From Heracleum sosnowskyi (taxonomy: Eukaryota; Streptophyta; Magnoliopsida; Apiales; Apiaceae), in the NCBI GenBank assembly GCA_030848705.1, contig CM061245.1:73333564-73397563 (forward strand): a DNA stretch of 64,000 bases, read 5' to 3'. The position numbers and the translations under genes are program-made. The notes beneath the pieces were generated by a model. That model did no database searches and had not been told where the DNA came from. It worked only from the letters and a program-made list of their open reading frames with translations. This document shows, one piece after another, positions 10,360-20,921 of the stretch. Position 1 is the first letter of the stretch. Every line of letters begins with the position of its first letter.

Positions 10360-11968
10360 TCAAGTGTCCAACCTTGATTTACCATTACCCTCTGGTTATG
10401 ACTCTTTCACTCTTGAGAATGAAACTGAATTAGACCCAAATTCAGTTAACCCACATTCAACACCATACACTCAGCCTAGGCCCTCTAGACTTCCCAAAGC
10501 CCAAAGAGAAGCCTTGCAAGAATCCAGAAAAAGGCCCTTAGAAGCTGATGTTGGTGGTAGCTCTGTTAGTCAAGAGGGAGACACTGCACCTAGTGCAGCA
10601 AATAAGGAAGGTAGTCAAACAGAACCCCCAGTGGTTCCCCCTGAGCCTAAGAAGAAGAGAGCTAGGAGGACTAAAACCACTGTTAGCCAAGCTGCAGTTT
10701 ATCAAAAAACTGTGGTTACTGAAAGGGATTCAAACACCTCCCTAGATGTGCCTTCTCAACAAGGTGCATCTATTGAAATTGGCCTGTCTCCCAAGGCACC
10801 CTGTATAGAGACTGCACAAACTCATGGCTCACAACTTGAGGAACCCCCACTTGAAGACACACACAATGAGTTAGGGCACAGTGAGGATTTCTCTATTCCT
10901 TTTGATGATTCACATGTTTCTCCTGTGAATCAGCCCCCACTCTCTGGTACACTTTCACCTTCTTCCTTCCCTACACATTCTTTTGTTTCTTCTCCACAAC
11001 CTAGAGAAGGGGACAGTCCCAACCCTTCAGGTTTTGATCATCCATCTCCAATCATGGACGAGCCCCCATCTAGTGGTCCACAAGAACCCATTTCTCAAAG
11101 TGAAATGGACACCACTCCTCCAAACACTGAGCAAGGGCAAAGTGGTATTCTATCAGAAAATGAAACAACCAACACTTTGTCTGAACTCCAAGGAGCATCT
11201 TACCTTCAGGAAGATGCTGTCACAGCCTCTATTGCTGTCAAGGACATTGGAAATGTTGTTGTCATGGACACAGCTGCTGTCATGGGTGGAGAAAAAAATA
11301 CTGTCAACACAGGACCTATTGTCACTCCACTTCCCAAAGATGCTGTCATGCCAGAACCTGCTGTCCTCACTCCAACTGACAGTAACATTCCTGCCAAAGA
11401 TGCTGTCCAGTCCTCTCAGCCAGATTTTGATGCTGTACTCCTTGAGGATGCCTCTGATGATGACCTACCTCTTGCCAAACTCTTGAAGGTACATTCTAAA
11501 TCTTCTCCTTCAATGCATGTTAGTACTGCTCATACCCATGCATCTAGGTTGAGTGAGGGTGTGAACAAGAAAAGAGAGATAAAAGAAAAGAGAGGTGAGC
11601 ATAAAAATGAGAGGCAACCAAATGAGCTGGCAAAAGGAGAGGGACTTGAGCATGTCCAGAGAGATCTTGAGGGAGCCCACACTATTCAGGCATTAGGCCT
11701 TGAGAGTCAAACTGTGAGGGGTGATGAGATCACTCAAAAACACCCTGAGAGTGTGAGAACCCCCAAAGCCTCCATGCCCCTTTCTTTTCCTTCCCCTCCA
11801 AGAAGGTTAAGAGATGGTGGCCCCTCTGCAAATTTTGGTAACAGGATCACAGCTCTGGAAGGACAATGTGCTACCTTGAACTCCAAGATGGACTCTCTCT
11901 CTCTCAACTGGTGGTTGATGGTTTTGCTGCTACTCAGCATTCTCTCCAGTTCCTTACTGACCTTGTAG
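10352..11968 (+). pseudogene. E1 env-like region, part 2 (Pro/Ser/Thr-rich)
   Basis: Long open frame, low complexity, rich in Pro, Ser, Thr, Glu, with a basic patch KKKRARRTK that could be a nuclear localisation signal. Between about 11215 and 11420 the DNA repeats GATGCTGTCA and the protein repeats DAV. Near the end a heptad-like segment begins. The frame runs into a (CT)n run at about 11889-11901, after which this frame gives only junk and the conserved-looking sequence continues in the frame of part 3, so dinucleotide slippage broke the ORF. The last 15 or so residues are out of frame. Confidence 0.6.
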
Positions 11969-14655
11969 CTGCCAACTCAACTAAGGGGGAGAAGGTAGCA
12001 AGATCAGAATCTATATCTATTCAGGAATCAGGTGGAACTCAGGGGGAGCAAGTAACTGTGAAGACCAAAGGGGGAGCAAAACAAAGTTCTGGAGTCAAGA
12101 GTAAAGCAATGACAAAGGGTGAGCAAGTCAAACCAAGCAGTGGACAACCAATGGATAAAGCTGAAGATCTTGTTGAAGGTGACTTGGATGGAGAAAGGGT
12201 ACTAATGTCTAAGGCAACTCAAGATGCACTGCAAAGAAGATCTGCATCTAGACACCCAATTCTACCTCCTGTGTCAATTAGAGAACCAACTTCAGCAACT
12301 CAAGAAACTGCTCTACAGAAAAGATGGAGAGAAATGGAGGAACAAAATAAGCTTGGGAAAGGTAAAGGGAAACTGCCTGAATCCATCCATAAGGGACACA
12401 CTTGGTCCAATGGTACTGAGTTTGATCAAGAAGAAGCCAATACTATAATGGTGGATTACAGGGAGAGCACATTACAGAATCATGACACTGAATTTAGCAG
12501 TCTAGTGGAAGAAGAAATGAATGCTCCAAGCAACAGTCCAATCAACACCACAAAACTGCTAAAGGATCAAATCACCAGTGTCAGTGTAATGGTGAATGAT
12601 GAGAAAAGATGGGCTGTAAGTATCTACTTCACTTCTGGCATATCTTATTTCATCACAATGGAACTATTGCAGAGTCTGCCAGCAAAGGTGTTGTGTGCAA
12701 TGAAGGGAAAGATCAAGGCAACTCAAACCCCATTCAATGAAGTTTTGAATATGCAAATCCAGAACATGATCACAGAGAAGCTACCTGAAGTCTACACAAA
12801 TCCACCATGTGTTTTCTACAGATCTACTACAAAGGATGGCACAAGAAGGAACAGCTTTATGAATTTGATTAGTACATCCAGGATGCAAACTGAATCAATT
12901 ATGAGAGTGTTAGATGGAATACTAAGCTCAAATGCTAATCCAGGAAGAGTCTTTGCTGTTCAAGAGATCTACAAAATGCTGGTGTTAAGAGACAAGGCAC
13001 TGGGAGCTAGAGTAAAGGAGCTAATCTCTAGAGCCAATGCCAAAAGAGCTGATCAAGGTGGAAGCTGCCTCTATGATGTTCCTTTTCAAGATGATGATGA
13101 TAATGATGAGGTTGGAGGTGGTGAAGCTTCTGGAAATGCAGGAAATGCTGGTGGAAGCAATTCTGGGAATACTGGTATTCAATCTCAGAATGAAGGCAAT
13201 GAAGAAACTCCTAATCAAGAAAAGAAAGATGCTGGTACAACAGATGAAGAGGAGCCAAGAATACTGGAAGCTTTGGAGACAAGCATTCTTAGATGTGCTG
13301 TTGACTGCATAAATGCTGAAAAGGATGCTGTCACCAAAGGTACTGTCGACAAGGATACTGTCATAGAAGATGCTGTCATGAAAGATACTGTCGACAAAGG
13401 TACTGTCAAGGAAGGTTCTGTCAAGGATGAAGCCAAAGCTAATGTCAAGCCCAAAAGACTGAAAGCTAAAGCAGAAGCATGGTTTTCTAGACAGAAACCT
13501 GCAGGAAAGCACAAGTACTCAGGAAAGGAAAAGGCCACTGGATTTGGGAGAAATCTTAAGATGCCAATTCAATCAATACCTCCTAACAGTCTTAAGATAC
13601 AACAGATGCAATCTAAAGAAATCAAGAGTGTTGAGGTTAAAATGGATGCAAATCAAGAGGTCACTGAGTACATTCTGTGGTGGCCAGAATCAAGATCTGT
13701 CAGGGTGAATAAGGACTTCGATCTTGTAGCCACATCAACCAGTGGGAACATGATGGCAATAGATAAAAGGAGAATTGACTTCTTCTATCTGGAAAGAATG
13801 GTAGAGTTGTTGGAGAGCTATGATGATGTTCCAGAGCCTGTCATGGAACATATTCTGAAATATCAGGCTGATAGGGATGCTGAATTCTATCAGAAATTTG
13901 GCTACAATTTTGCAGATTTTGATGATGCTGATATTTCAACTGATCTACCACCTTCTCCTATACCATATCACTGGTACTATGAATTTGATGATTTACCCAC
14001 AGAAGAAGGGCAAACCCAATCCACAGAGGAAGGGCAACCCAAGCTAAGCAAAAGACCCGAGTCTTCTCAATATTCTCAATATCAGTCAGAACTTGATAAG
14101 AAGGAAGCTGAACTCCGGGAAAGATGCAAGACTGCCAACAAGGCAGAAAGTGAAGCTCCAAATTATCAAACATGTATGCTGGAAAATCCCCTAAGAATGA
14201 AGTACCTGAAAGAAGAAATCTATGTTTGCAGCTTTCACAAGCTAAAAACAACTATTCTGAAGGATTTACAGTATATGGTAGCTCGATCAATTCATCCCTT
14301 GGAGCAGATTTGTTCTGATGAGATAAAGGAAATATTAGAAAGGAGAAAAGGAGAATGTTCAAAGCTGGACAAACAAAGGAGGATGTCTCTCAATGCTTAT
14401 CCTGGAAGTAGGTTCAAGCTCATTCATGAAGAACTCCACTTCAGAAGCTATCCATTTGATCAAGAGCAATGGCTGAACCTCAGGGATGCTAGTTCTCTTA
14501 TCTCTCCTACCATCAAGAAGATAATTGAAGAAATAGAAGATGCTGCAGTCACTCCTGCTGAAATCTCTCTTGTAGAAGGTCTAAGAGGTTGCTTGGTAGA
14601 AGCTCTCAAAAGAGAGGATGTAACAAGACAGAAGAGGAAATCTCAAGCTAAGTGA
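11866..14655 (+). pseudogene. E1 env-like region, part 3 (long C-terminal ORF)
   Basis: Continuous open frame of about 920 codons; only the part after about 11900 is natural. GGGGGAG tracts at about 11985, 12042 and 12069 look like polypurine tracts. At 13320-13430 the words ACTGTC and GCTGTCA again encode DTV, DAV, GTV repeats. The C-terminal third is charged and helical and ends in KRKSQAK. I recognise no catalytic domain. The three parts together would be a single reading frame of about 1,690 codons in an undamaged element, which is very large for this position. Function unknown. Confidence 0.6.
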
Positions 14656-14730
14656 AAATTCTTAATCCATTCTGATCTTGTTAGTTAAGTTGTCAGCATA
14701 TATTGTAAATTTGTTGTTATTATCCATAAA

Positions 14731-14747
14731 AACAAATTGGGGAAGAT
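14731..14747 (+). promoter_or_regulatory. E1 polypurine tract
   Basis: AACAAATTGGGGAAGAT directly abuts the 3' LTR, the expected place for the plus-strand primer. Confidence 0.85.
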
Positions 14748-15800
14748 TGTTGGGATTTATGGGTGATAGCATAGAAACAACTTAACTTTGTATATACTTA
14801 ATTTTTAAATTAAGTAGAACATACTGTCACAACCAAAGTATGTTCTTGTAATCAATATGCAATGTTATCTTAATTGTGTAATTTGGAAGAAGTTCACTTG
14901 CTGTGTTCAAGCCTCAAAGAATGCATATTAGATGACAGCATGAATAAAGGTTACTGTCATAAGCATTGACAGTAAGATTACAAGAAGACAGAATGTTGCA
15001 AGTCACGACAGCATATTCACTCTGACAGCAACATTGGCGGAAGACTACGCGACAGCAACTTTAGCCCTCGACAGCAAGTTTGGGAACCTCGACATCACTC
15101 TATGCGGGGAACTCTTACTGTCACCAAAAGAACATTCCTGTGACAGCAAGCTATGCGGCAAAAGTAACTGTCTCGAGAAAGATCCTTGTTCTAGGTATCT
15201 TCTCAGTCAAATCCCGTGACAGTTTCAATGTTCAAGAAACATGCGTGTTGCAGTATCCCTAAGCTGCACCAAGTCTGCAAGACTACGACAGAAGCTTCAA
15301 GCACTACAAAACAAAAGCGAATCAATTCAAAGAGTAAGGTCAAGTCTCTATTTGCTGAATTTTTTTAGCTGGAAATAGAATGAATATAGGTTGCTTTCTT
15401 TGTAATGTATATCTGACATGTTAGCAATTTAGGAATGTCACATAGGTAGGCAATCTGTAAGAAACTGCCACTTGATAATGACAGCAGCTTCACAAACCCG
15501 TGCTGACAGTGATAGGATTAGTTTATACTTAGACTATCAATTCATTCTAGAAATGTAACTAAGACAAGTAAGTGTCTTGAAAAAAAACCGAAGCTCAGGA
15601 ATTCTCTCTTGAGGTTGTAGCAACACTTTGCAAAATAAATAAAACATTTATTTTGTGAATCCTGTCTTTTCGATTATACTGTTTGTGAATGCATACATAT
15701 TATTGATAACATTAAATCTTAGTTTTGGTTGTTGAAACTGAGATTGAATTTTATCAGTATTGCATTCATCCCCCCCTTCTGCAATACACGAGGACCAACA
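14748..15800 (+). repeat. E1 3' LTR
   Basis: Same ends as the 5' LTR. It has 10 exact CTGTCA/TGACAG words against 8 in the 5' LTR. The C-loop hairpin (15757-15764 with 15780-15787) is kept with a shorter C run. Confidence 0.95.
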
Positions 15801-15805
15801 ACGTT

Positions 15806-16218
15806 CTTTGTTTGAGTTTGAAGTCGTTACCTTGTGGGAGCTACCTGGGCGAGACCTTCTCTTCTTTCATATTTCAATATGGTATGTTGGATCCCTTATG
15901 AAGTCGACTTCACGTCTGCTATCTTAACCCCTTATGCTAATTATATATATAAGACATAATTTATCTGTTACATCTAGAAAAATCAAGTAAATAAAGTAAT
16001 ATTGAACAATGCATTGATCAGTTGTACAACACATTGACTGCGTGTACATGGTATTAGTCGGAAAACACACAAAACAAGAAAGTGATTTGCTGTTGCACAC
16101 AAAATTAAGTGGTCATTTATGTAATTTAATCGAACTGCATTAAGTAATTCTGAACTGCATTTAAAAATTATGTAGTATTTTTACATTTCGAAACAACCAA
16201 ACCATAACAACTCCCTTA
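15806..16218. other. Flanking DNA without a recognised feature
   Basis: Single-copy-looking sequence between E1 and the AT-rich block. I see no gene or repeat I can support. Confidence 0.5.
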
Positions 16219-17408
16219 TCTATACTATATTATTAAAGCCGAAACATTGAAAATTTTGGTTTTCGGTTTTCGATCTTTTATTTTATTTAATAAATAAAAA
16301 AAAAAATATAAAAATAGTAACTAGATGATTGCTTTTTATAATTAAAATATTTTTTTTCTAACAAAATCTACTACTTTTCCAAAAATATCATGGCAATTAT
16401 CTTTAAATTAGAACATATTATCTTTTATATTTGTTATCACTAAAATCTCTGTTTTTAAAAAATATGAGGTGCAATCCTTACTTATTTATTTTAAAACCAA
16501 TTTTAATACTCTATTTAATAAATAATAAAATAATATAAAAATAGTAACTAGCTGATTGCCTTTTATAATTAAAACATATTCTAACAAAATCTACTCCTTT
16601 TCCAAAAATATCACGACAATTACCTTTAAATTAAAACATATTATATTTTATATTTGCTATCACTAAAATCTCGATTTTTCAAAAATATGAGGTGCAATCC
16701 TTACTTATTTATTTTAAAACCTATTTTAATATTCTATTTAATAAATAATAAAATAATATAAAAATATTAAATAGTTGATTGCCTTTTATAGTTAAAACAT
16801 TTTTTTCTAACAAAATCTACTTATTTTCCAAAAATATCACGAACAATTACCTTTAAATTAAAATATATTAACTTTTATATTTGTTATCACTAAAATCTCC
16901 ATTTTCCAAAAATATCAAGTTACTTATATATTTTAAAACATATTTTAATACTTTTAATTATTTTAAAAAACATACATAATTTAACAAGTGAACGTATTTT
17001 TTTAACAAATACAATTAATATAATTAAAACACATCTAAAAATATTACGGGTGCTAGCTTTTCTATTTGTCATTATTAAAAAAACTTACTTATTTTAACAT
17101 GTCAACGTATTTTTTTAATAAATACAATTAATATAATTAAATCACTTCTAAAAATATCATAGATAATTATTATTTTTTAATTAAAACATGTTAGATTATC
17201 TATCTGTCCTTATTATTAATATTATTTTATTAAAATAATATTAATAATACCTCATTTATCTTCCTGAACCCCATCTATATTTTTTTTATATTTTTTTAAT
17301 ATTCCAATTAATATTTAAGGCGGGGAGTACTATATTTCATTTATTTTAATATTTTTCAGTTTATATTATTATTTTTAATTTATTATTTTTTAAGGCGGGT
17401 AGTACTAA
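16219..17408 (+). mobile_element. Candidate non-autonomous Helitron-like block
   Basis: Begins TCTATACTATATTATTAAAG after an A (16218), a start typical of plant Helitrons, which insert between A and T. A possible end is CTAA (17405-17408) followed by T, but no GC hairpin precedes it, so the 3' boundary is weak. The interior is about 85% A+T with no ORF. Two near-copies of a TTAAGGCGGG(G)AGTACTA motif lie at about 17318 and 17390. Confidence 0.4.
16280..16960 (+). repeat. Three tandem copies of a ~226-bp AT-rich unit
   Basis: The landmark TAGTAACTAG(A/C)TGATTG recurs at about 16321, 16549 and 16773. The blocks CTAACAAAATCTAC, CCAAAAATATCA and TTTATATTTG(T/C)TATCAC recur in the same order after each. 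Copies are diverged, so the array is old. Confidence 0.75.
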
Positions 17409-17490
17409 TTATATATAGAATATAATATAATATAATTGTTTGTTGTTAAGAATACAAGGCCAGTACCATTCTATCAGTCTAAACTGAACC

Positions 17491-17778
17491 ATGGGCATTC
17501 TCTCTTGGTGGAAAGGCTCTGAAAAGCCTACTGAATCCGGATCATCCAAACCCGACTTGACTAAACCCGAAGTTCCTGGCATGAACGGCGCCGTTGAAGT
17601 CCTTCGACCCGCTCCAGTTTCAGGTATCACAATTTTCGAATTCGGGTCGGTTGCTAATTCAACTGATAAGGTTACTCTTGCTGGTTATTGCCCTGTTTCC
17701 GATGAGCTTGAGCCTTGTCGTTGGGAGGTTTTGCAAGCCACTGATTCCGATGCGCCGCAGTTTCGTATTGTCTTTTGA
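17491..17778 (+). CDS. Small conserved plant protein (95 aa), MGILSWW type
   Basis: Single-exon ORF MGILSWWKGSEKPTES to APQFRIVF, with a Kozak-like ACCATGG start, GC-rich compared with its surroundings and free of stops. The middle is Lys/Pro/Ser-rich (KPDLTKPEVPGMNGAVE), the C-terminal half is compact (SDKVTLAGYCP-like segment, PCRWEVL). I recall highly similar short uncharacterised proteins in many land plants, but cannot name one with certainty and no biochemical role is known to me. A TATA-rich stretch lies at about 17409-17440. It is the only host gene here that looks complete. Confidence 0.7.
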   Translation: MGILSWWKGSEKPTESGSSKPDLTKPEVPGMNGAVEVLRPAPVSGITIFEFGSVANSTDKVTLAGYCPVSDELEPCRWEVLQATDSDAPQFRIVF

Positions 17779-19950
17779 CCTTAATTTTATGGATAATATT
17801 GCTTGTTTTTTTAGTTGTAATTCTGAATTGGGGTTTTCAATTTAGTGGTAATACTATTATGTTGGAGCTTTATGAAATCATGTTTATGAGAATGTGATAT
17901 GTTTTGATATTTGTTTGGTTGTGTTTTGTAGTGAATTAGTCGAATGGTGTTTGTTATGTGTATGGAATAATTGTGTGTGTTGTGTAACGTTGATTGTTGT
18001 TGAGTAGGGTGTAGAAAGAATGGTTTGCTTTAAACGGGTGTTTCCGCATTTGTTTGATTTTTAAGTATTGTTTTATTTACGTTTAGTGAATTGTTGTTTT
18101 TGGTGTGATAGGAAACTGTGTTCTTGCTATCCACTAGGTGATGTTGGGATAATAAAGTCAGAGCACAGTTAGGTCATGTGCGGTGCTAGGTGACGTTCAG
18201 GTAGCATACAAGGTGATGTATGGGTAGGCATAGGAAGTAGCCTCCTGGGTGATTTATAGATAGCAAGGTCACTCACACTCGCACAGAACGAAAGAGCTTC
18301 TCACAAATGGGTAAGGAGTCATTTATGGTATTTGTATGGTGTTTAAGTGTGTATGTGTTGTCTGTTTTGATGATGTTTAAGTAGGATGAAGGAAAATAAG
18401 GGTTTAATTGTTTAGTTTGATTCTCAAGTAAATATTGTTAACTTCGCTTGAACTGAGATGTTTTTGGTGATCTAGTAAAGTGTGTGCTATTATCTGCCAT
18501 GTCAGTTACGGATAGCAAAGTGTGTACTTGCTACCGGGTAGGCGATGCAAGACTATTTAGTACACTTATGGGGTACAGCTAGGTCATGTGCTGCATCTAG
18601 TGTGGTACAAAAAACCTGCTAGTTGATGTATGGATAGCAAGGTCACATACACAGTACAAGTTATCTGCTAGGTGATGTATGGGTAGCAAGGTCAGTTTGT
18701 CAAATTACGCGAGGGAGCACATTCCATCTGTAGGATGTCCTGTCTAAGGTCATTTACAGGAGGGAGCAGAATCTATCTGCTAGGATGTGTGCAGTGCCAG
18801 ATGACATATTGGTAGCACGGGCACTTAGGTGCAGAGTCTGGGAGCACGAGGTATCTTTTAGGTCATGTTCAAAGTCTTGTGGACAGGCATATGAATTGGG
18901 TTAGGTTTTTTCTCTACATTGTAGTATTGAGAGAGTTCAAAAGGCTTTAGGTTGTTGGTTATGTAATGGGGACAAGGGTGTGCATTATGCCCGTTGGTTA
19001 TGATTTTGAGTTATACAAGTTCCTTTGCTACTAATACAATCGAATGTAATTCAACCTTTAGGAGTTAACAGAATCGAAATAGGAGCTTTGTGTGTGCATG
19101 TGTGCCCGCGCACACACATGTGCAACCACACACATGCGCAACCAAGGGTAATTATTTGCTTGTTTTCATCCCCGGTAAATTGTGTGATACTTTCTCTGAT
19201 TTACACTCAGTAGTCCCATTTTAAAAGACAAGTTAACCTTTTAACTGTCTTTTTATCTGCAACTTTGAGGATGCTAAGTGTTTGTGCAACGAGATATTCT
19301 TGAGCTTCAGCCTGCACATGAGTCTTCTACATGATGCAATGTCAGAGGCTTAAAAGATCATGTATTCATGTTAGATAATATTTGACAGTCTAAGATATGT
19401 ATATGGTATATATATTCCAAAAATAGTTATCTGGCATTTTTTTAATCCATTTAATAACTTAATAACTGATACACTATTGTTGGTTACCAAGTGAATTTTA
19501 GAGAAATGAAACGAAGAGTGCAGAGTTAGTTAAAAAAACACCCAAAAACACGTAGAAACTCTGTTTGAATAATGCCATCAGCATCCTAGATTACGTATGC
19601 CAGTTATTCATAATATCTGTACTTTTCACTAATAAGCAAAATCCCCTTTTAGTGGTACTTGGTACCAAATTTGATTTTACTTTCTTTGGTTTCCTCTCAA
19701 TCTCGGGTTTTATTCCCTGCAACTACATAATTAAACAAAATTTATTTATTTGATTTCGCTTCTTTAACTAACACCAATATTTTATTTTATTTTTGAACAA
19801 ACTTGCACCAATTTTGGGAACTAAGCAATAACTAAATAAAAATATATTTACTGACAAGTTGCTTGGAAAGAATGTTGTCTCCTGAAACAAGAAGGCGGAG
19901 ACATAGTGGAATGGAACAGAGCTGCAATAGTAGGGAAGAAGATTGATAAA
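17779..19950. repeat. Downstream region with degenerate direct repeats
   Basis: From about 18120 to 18870 the phrases TAGGTGATGTATGGGTAGCA and AGCAAGGTCA recur in diverged form (about 18215, 18245, 18510, 18620, 18670, 18800), spaced 40-130 bp, like a decayed minisatellite. At 19085-19140 alternating GT/CA sequence forms an imperfect inverted repeat (GTGTGTGCATGTGTGC against GCGCACACACATG). I find no coding sequence. Confidence 0.5.
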
Positions 19951-19954
19951 AAAA

Positions 19955-20490
19955 TGCTCGTTCTCTAAGGGTTACCTGGTTTTGGGTTTTAAAGAACAAA
20001 GCTTTCTGGACTGAAAACTCATGGCATGTTAGAAATATTTTAAAAGCTAGAAACAAACCTTTGACAATTATCACATATAATGTGAGTAAAGATTCCGATT
20101 TCTGGTTAGAAAAAAAAAAAAAGATTCCGATTTCTTACGTTGGCATGACCCTTGGCTAAACGGTGTTCCATTGCTCAAGCAATATAACCCACGTATAATT
20201 AATTTGTTGTTTGATTGCTTGAGCATACCTCAGACAGCTTTATTCCTTCTCTAATGAATTTTTTTGAGATGTCTGGGAATCGATTAGAACTGGGGGTTCA
20301 TCGCCAGGCTGGATGTTGGATGGAAGCCATGTGGCGTTCTTTATCCATACCACGTTGCTCTTTCCAGTTATGGTTGGATCTCCGTGGCAGGCTTCTCACA
20401 AAATATCGTATGATCCCTAGGGGTATGCAAATTACTTTAAGATGTTGTACCCAGAATGATAAATCCAGCAGCTAGTACTTGTTCTCGACT
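19955..20490 (+). pseudogene. LINE remnant, C-terminal RT/zf-RVT region
   Basis: The forward frame reads NKALWTENSWHVRNILKARN, then FLRWHDPWLNGVPLL, then FQLWLDLRGRLLTKYRM and a Cys-rich tail. This is the region after the reverse transcriptase of plant L1-type LINEs (the W-DPWL motif and the zf-RVT domain). Frameshifts and a small insertion (20104-20120) break it. Only the 3' part remains. Confidence 0.65.
20088..20135 (+). mobile_element. Tiny retroposition footprint: GGTTAG-A(n) between 15-16 bp direct repeats
   Basis: AAAGATTCCGATTTCT occurs at 20088-20103 and again at about 20120-20135, separated only by GGTTAG plus a run of about 12 A. Removing one repeat and the insert restores the LINE reading frame. 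This is the mark of target-primed reverse transcription with near-total 5' truncation. Confidence 0.7.
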
Positions 20491-20921
20491 TGCCTGTTTT
20501 TTCTTATGTACATTTCATCTTAAAGTCCAGTCCCTGTCCCTCTACGGGACTGGAATGATTTTCTGAACGGTAATTTCTTTCTTGGTAACGTGGGGTAAAC
20601 ATCAAAAGCAGCTTGTTATGGTTTTTGAGCTCTGCCGTAGTTTGTTCAGAGTAGGTGGATGGATTTTGTTCCTCACCTCTATGATTAATAATTTGTCTTT
20701 CTTATTTGTTGGCGGAGATGGAGAGTGTTCCAGTCTTTAGGGTGCCCTTGAATAGTTTTTAATGAGCTTTTTTAGATGGAAAAACCGGAAAAAAAAGCAT
20801 CCAAAATCACCAAGTTAGCGCGATCCAACAAACAGGTTTGTGAATTCAGTTAAACACTTTCGCTGACTCTCATAATCCAGCCCATACAATGAGGCAGTGA
20901 CAAACATAAAGAACGGCTAAA

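Larger units (their letters stand above)
2112..15800 (+). mobile_element. E1: Sirevirus-like Ty1/Copia LTR retrotransposon, 13.7 kb
   Basis: Two LTRs of 1057 and 1053 bp begin TGTTGGGATT and end CCAACA. They are flanked by a 5-bp target duplication, GCGTT at 2107-2111 and ACGTT at 15801-15805 (one mismatch). The order is LTR, PBS, gag, PR-IN-RT, small ORF, very long env-like region, PPT, LTR. Copia domain order, an initiator-Met-type PBS, LTRs near 1 kb, an extra 3' region and repeated GGGGGAG tracts fit the Sirevirus lineage. By eye the LTRs differ at about 20 sites (about 2%). The integrase, RT and RNase H lesions make it non-autonomous. Confidence 0.93.
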
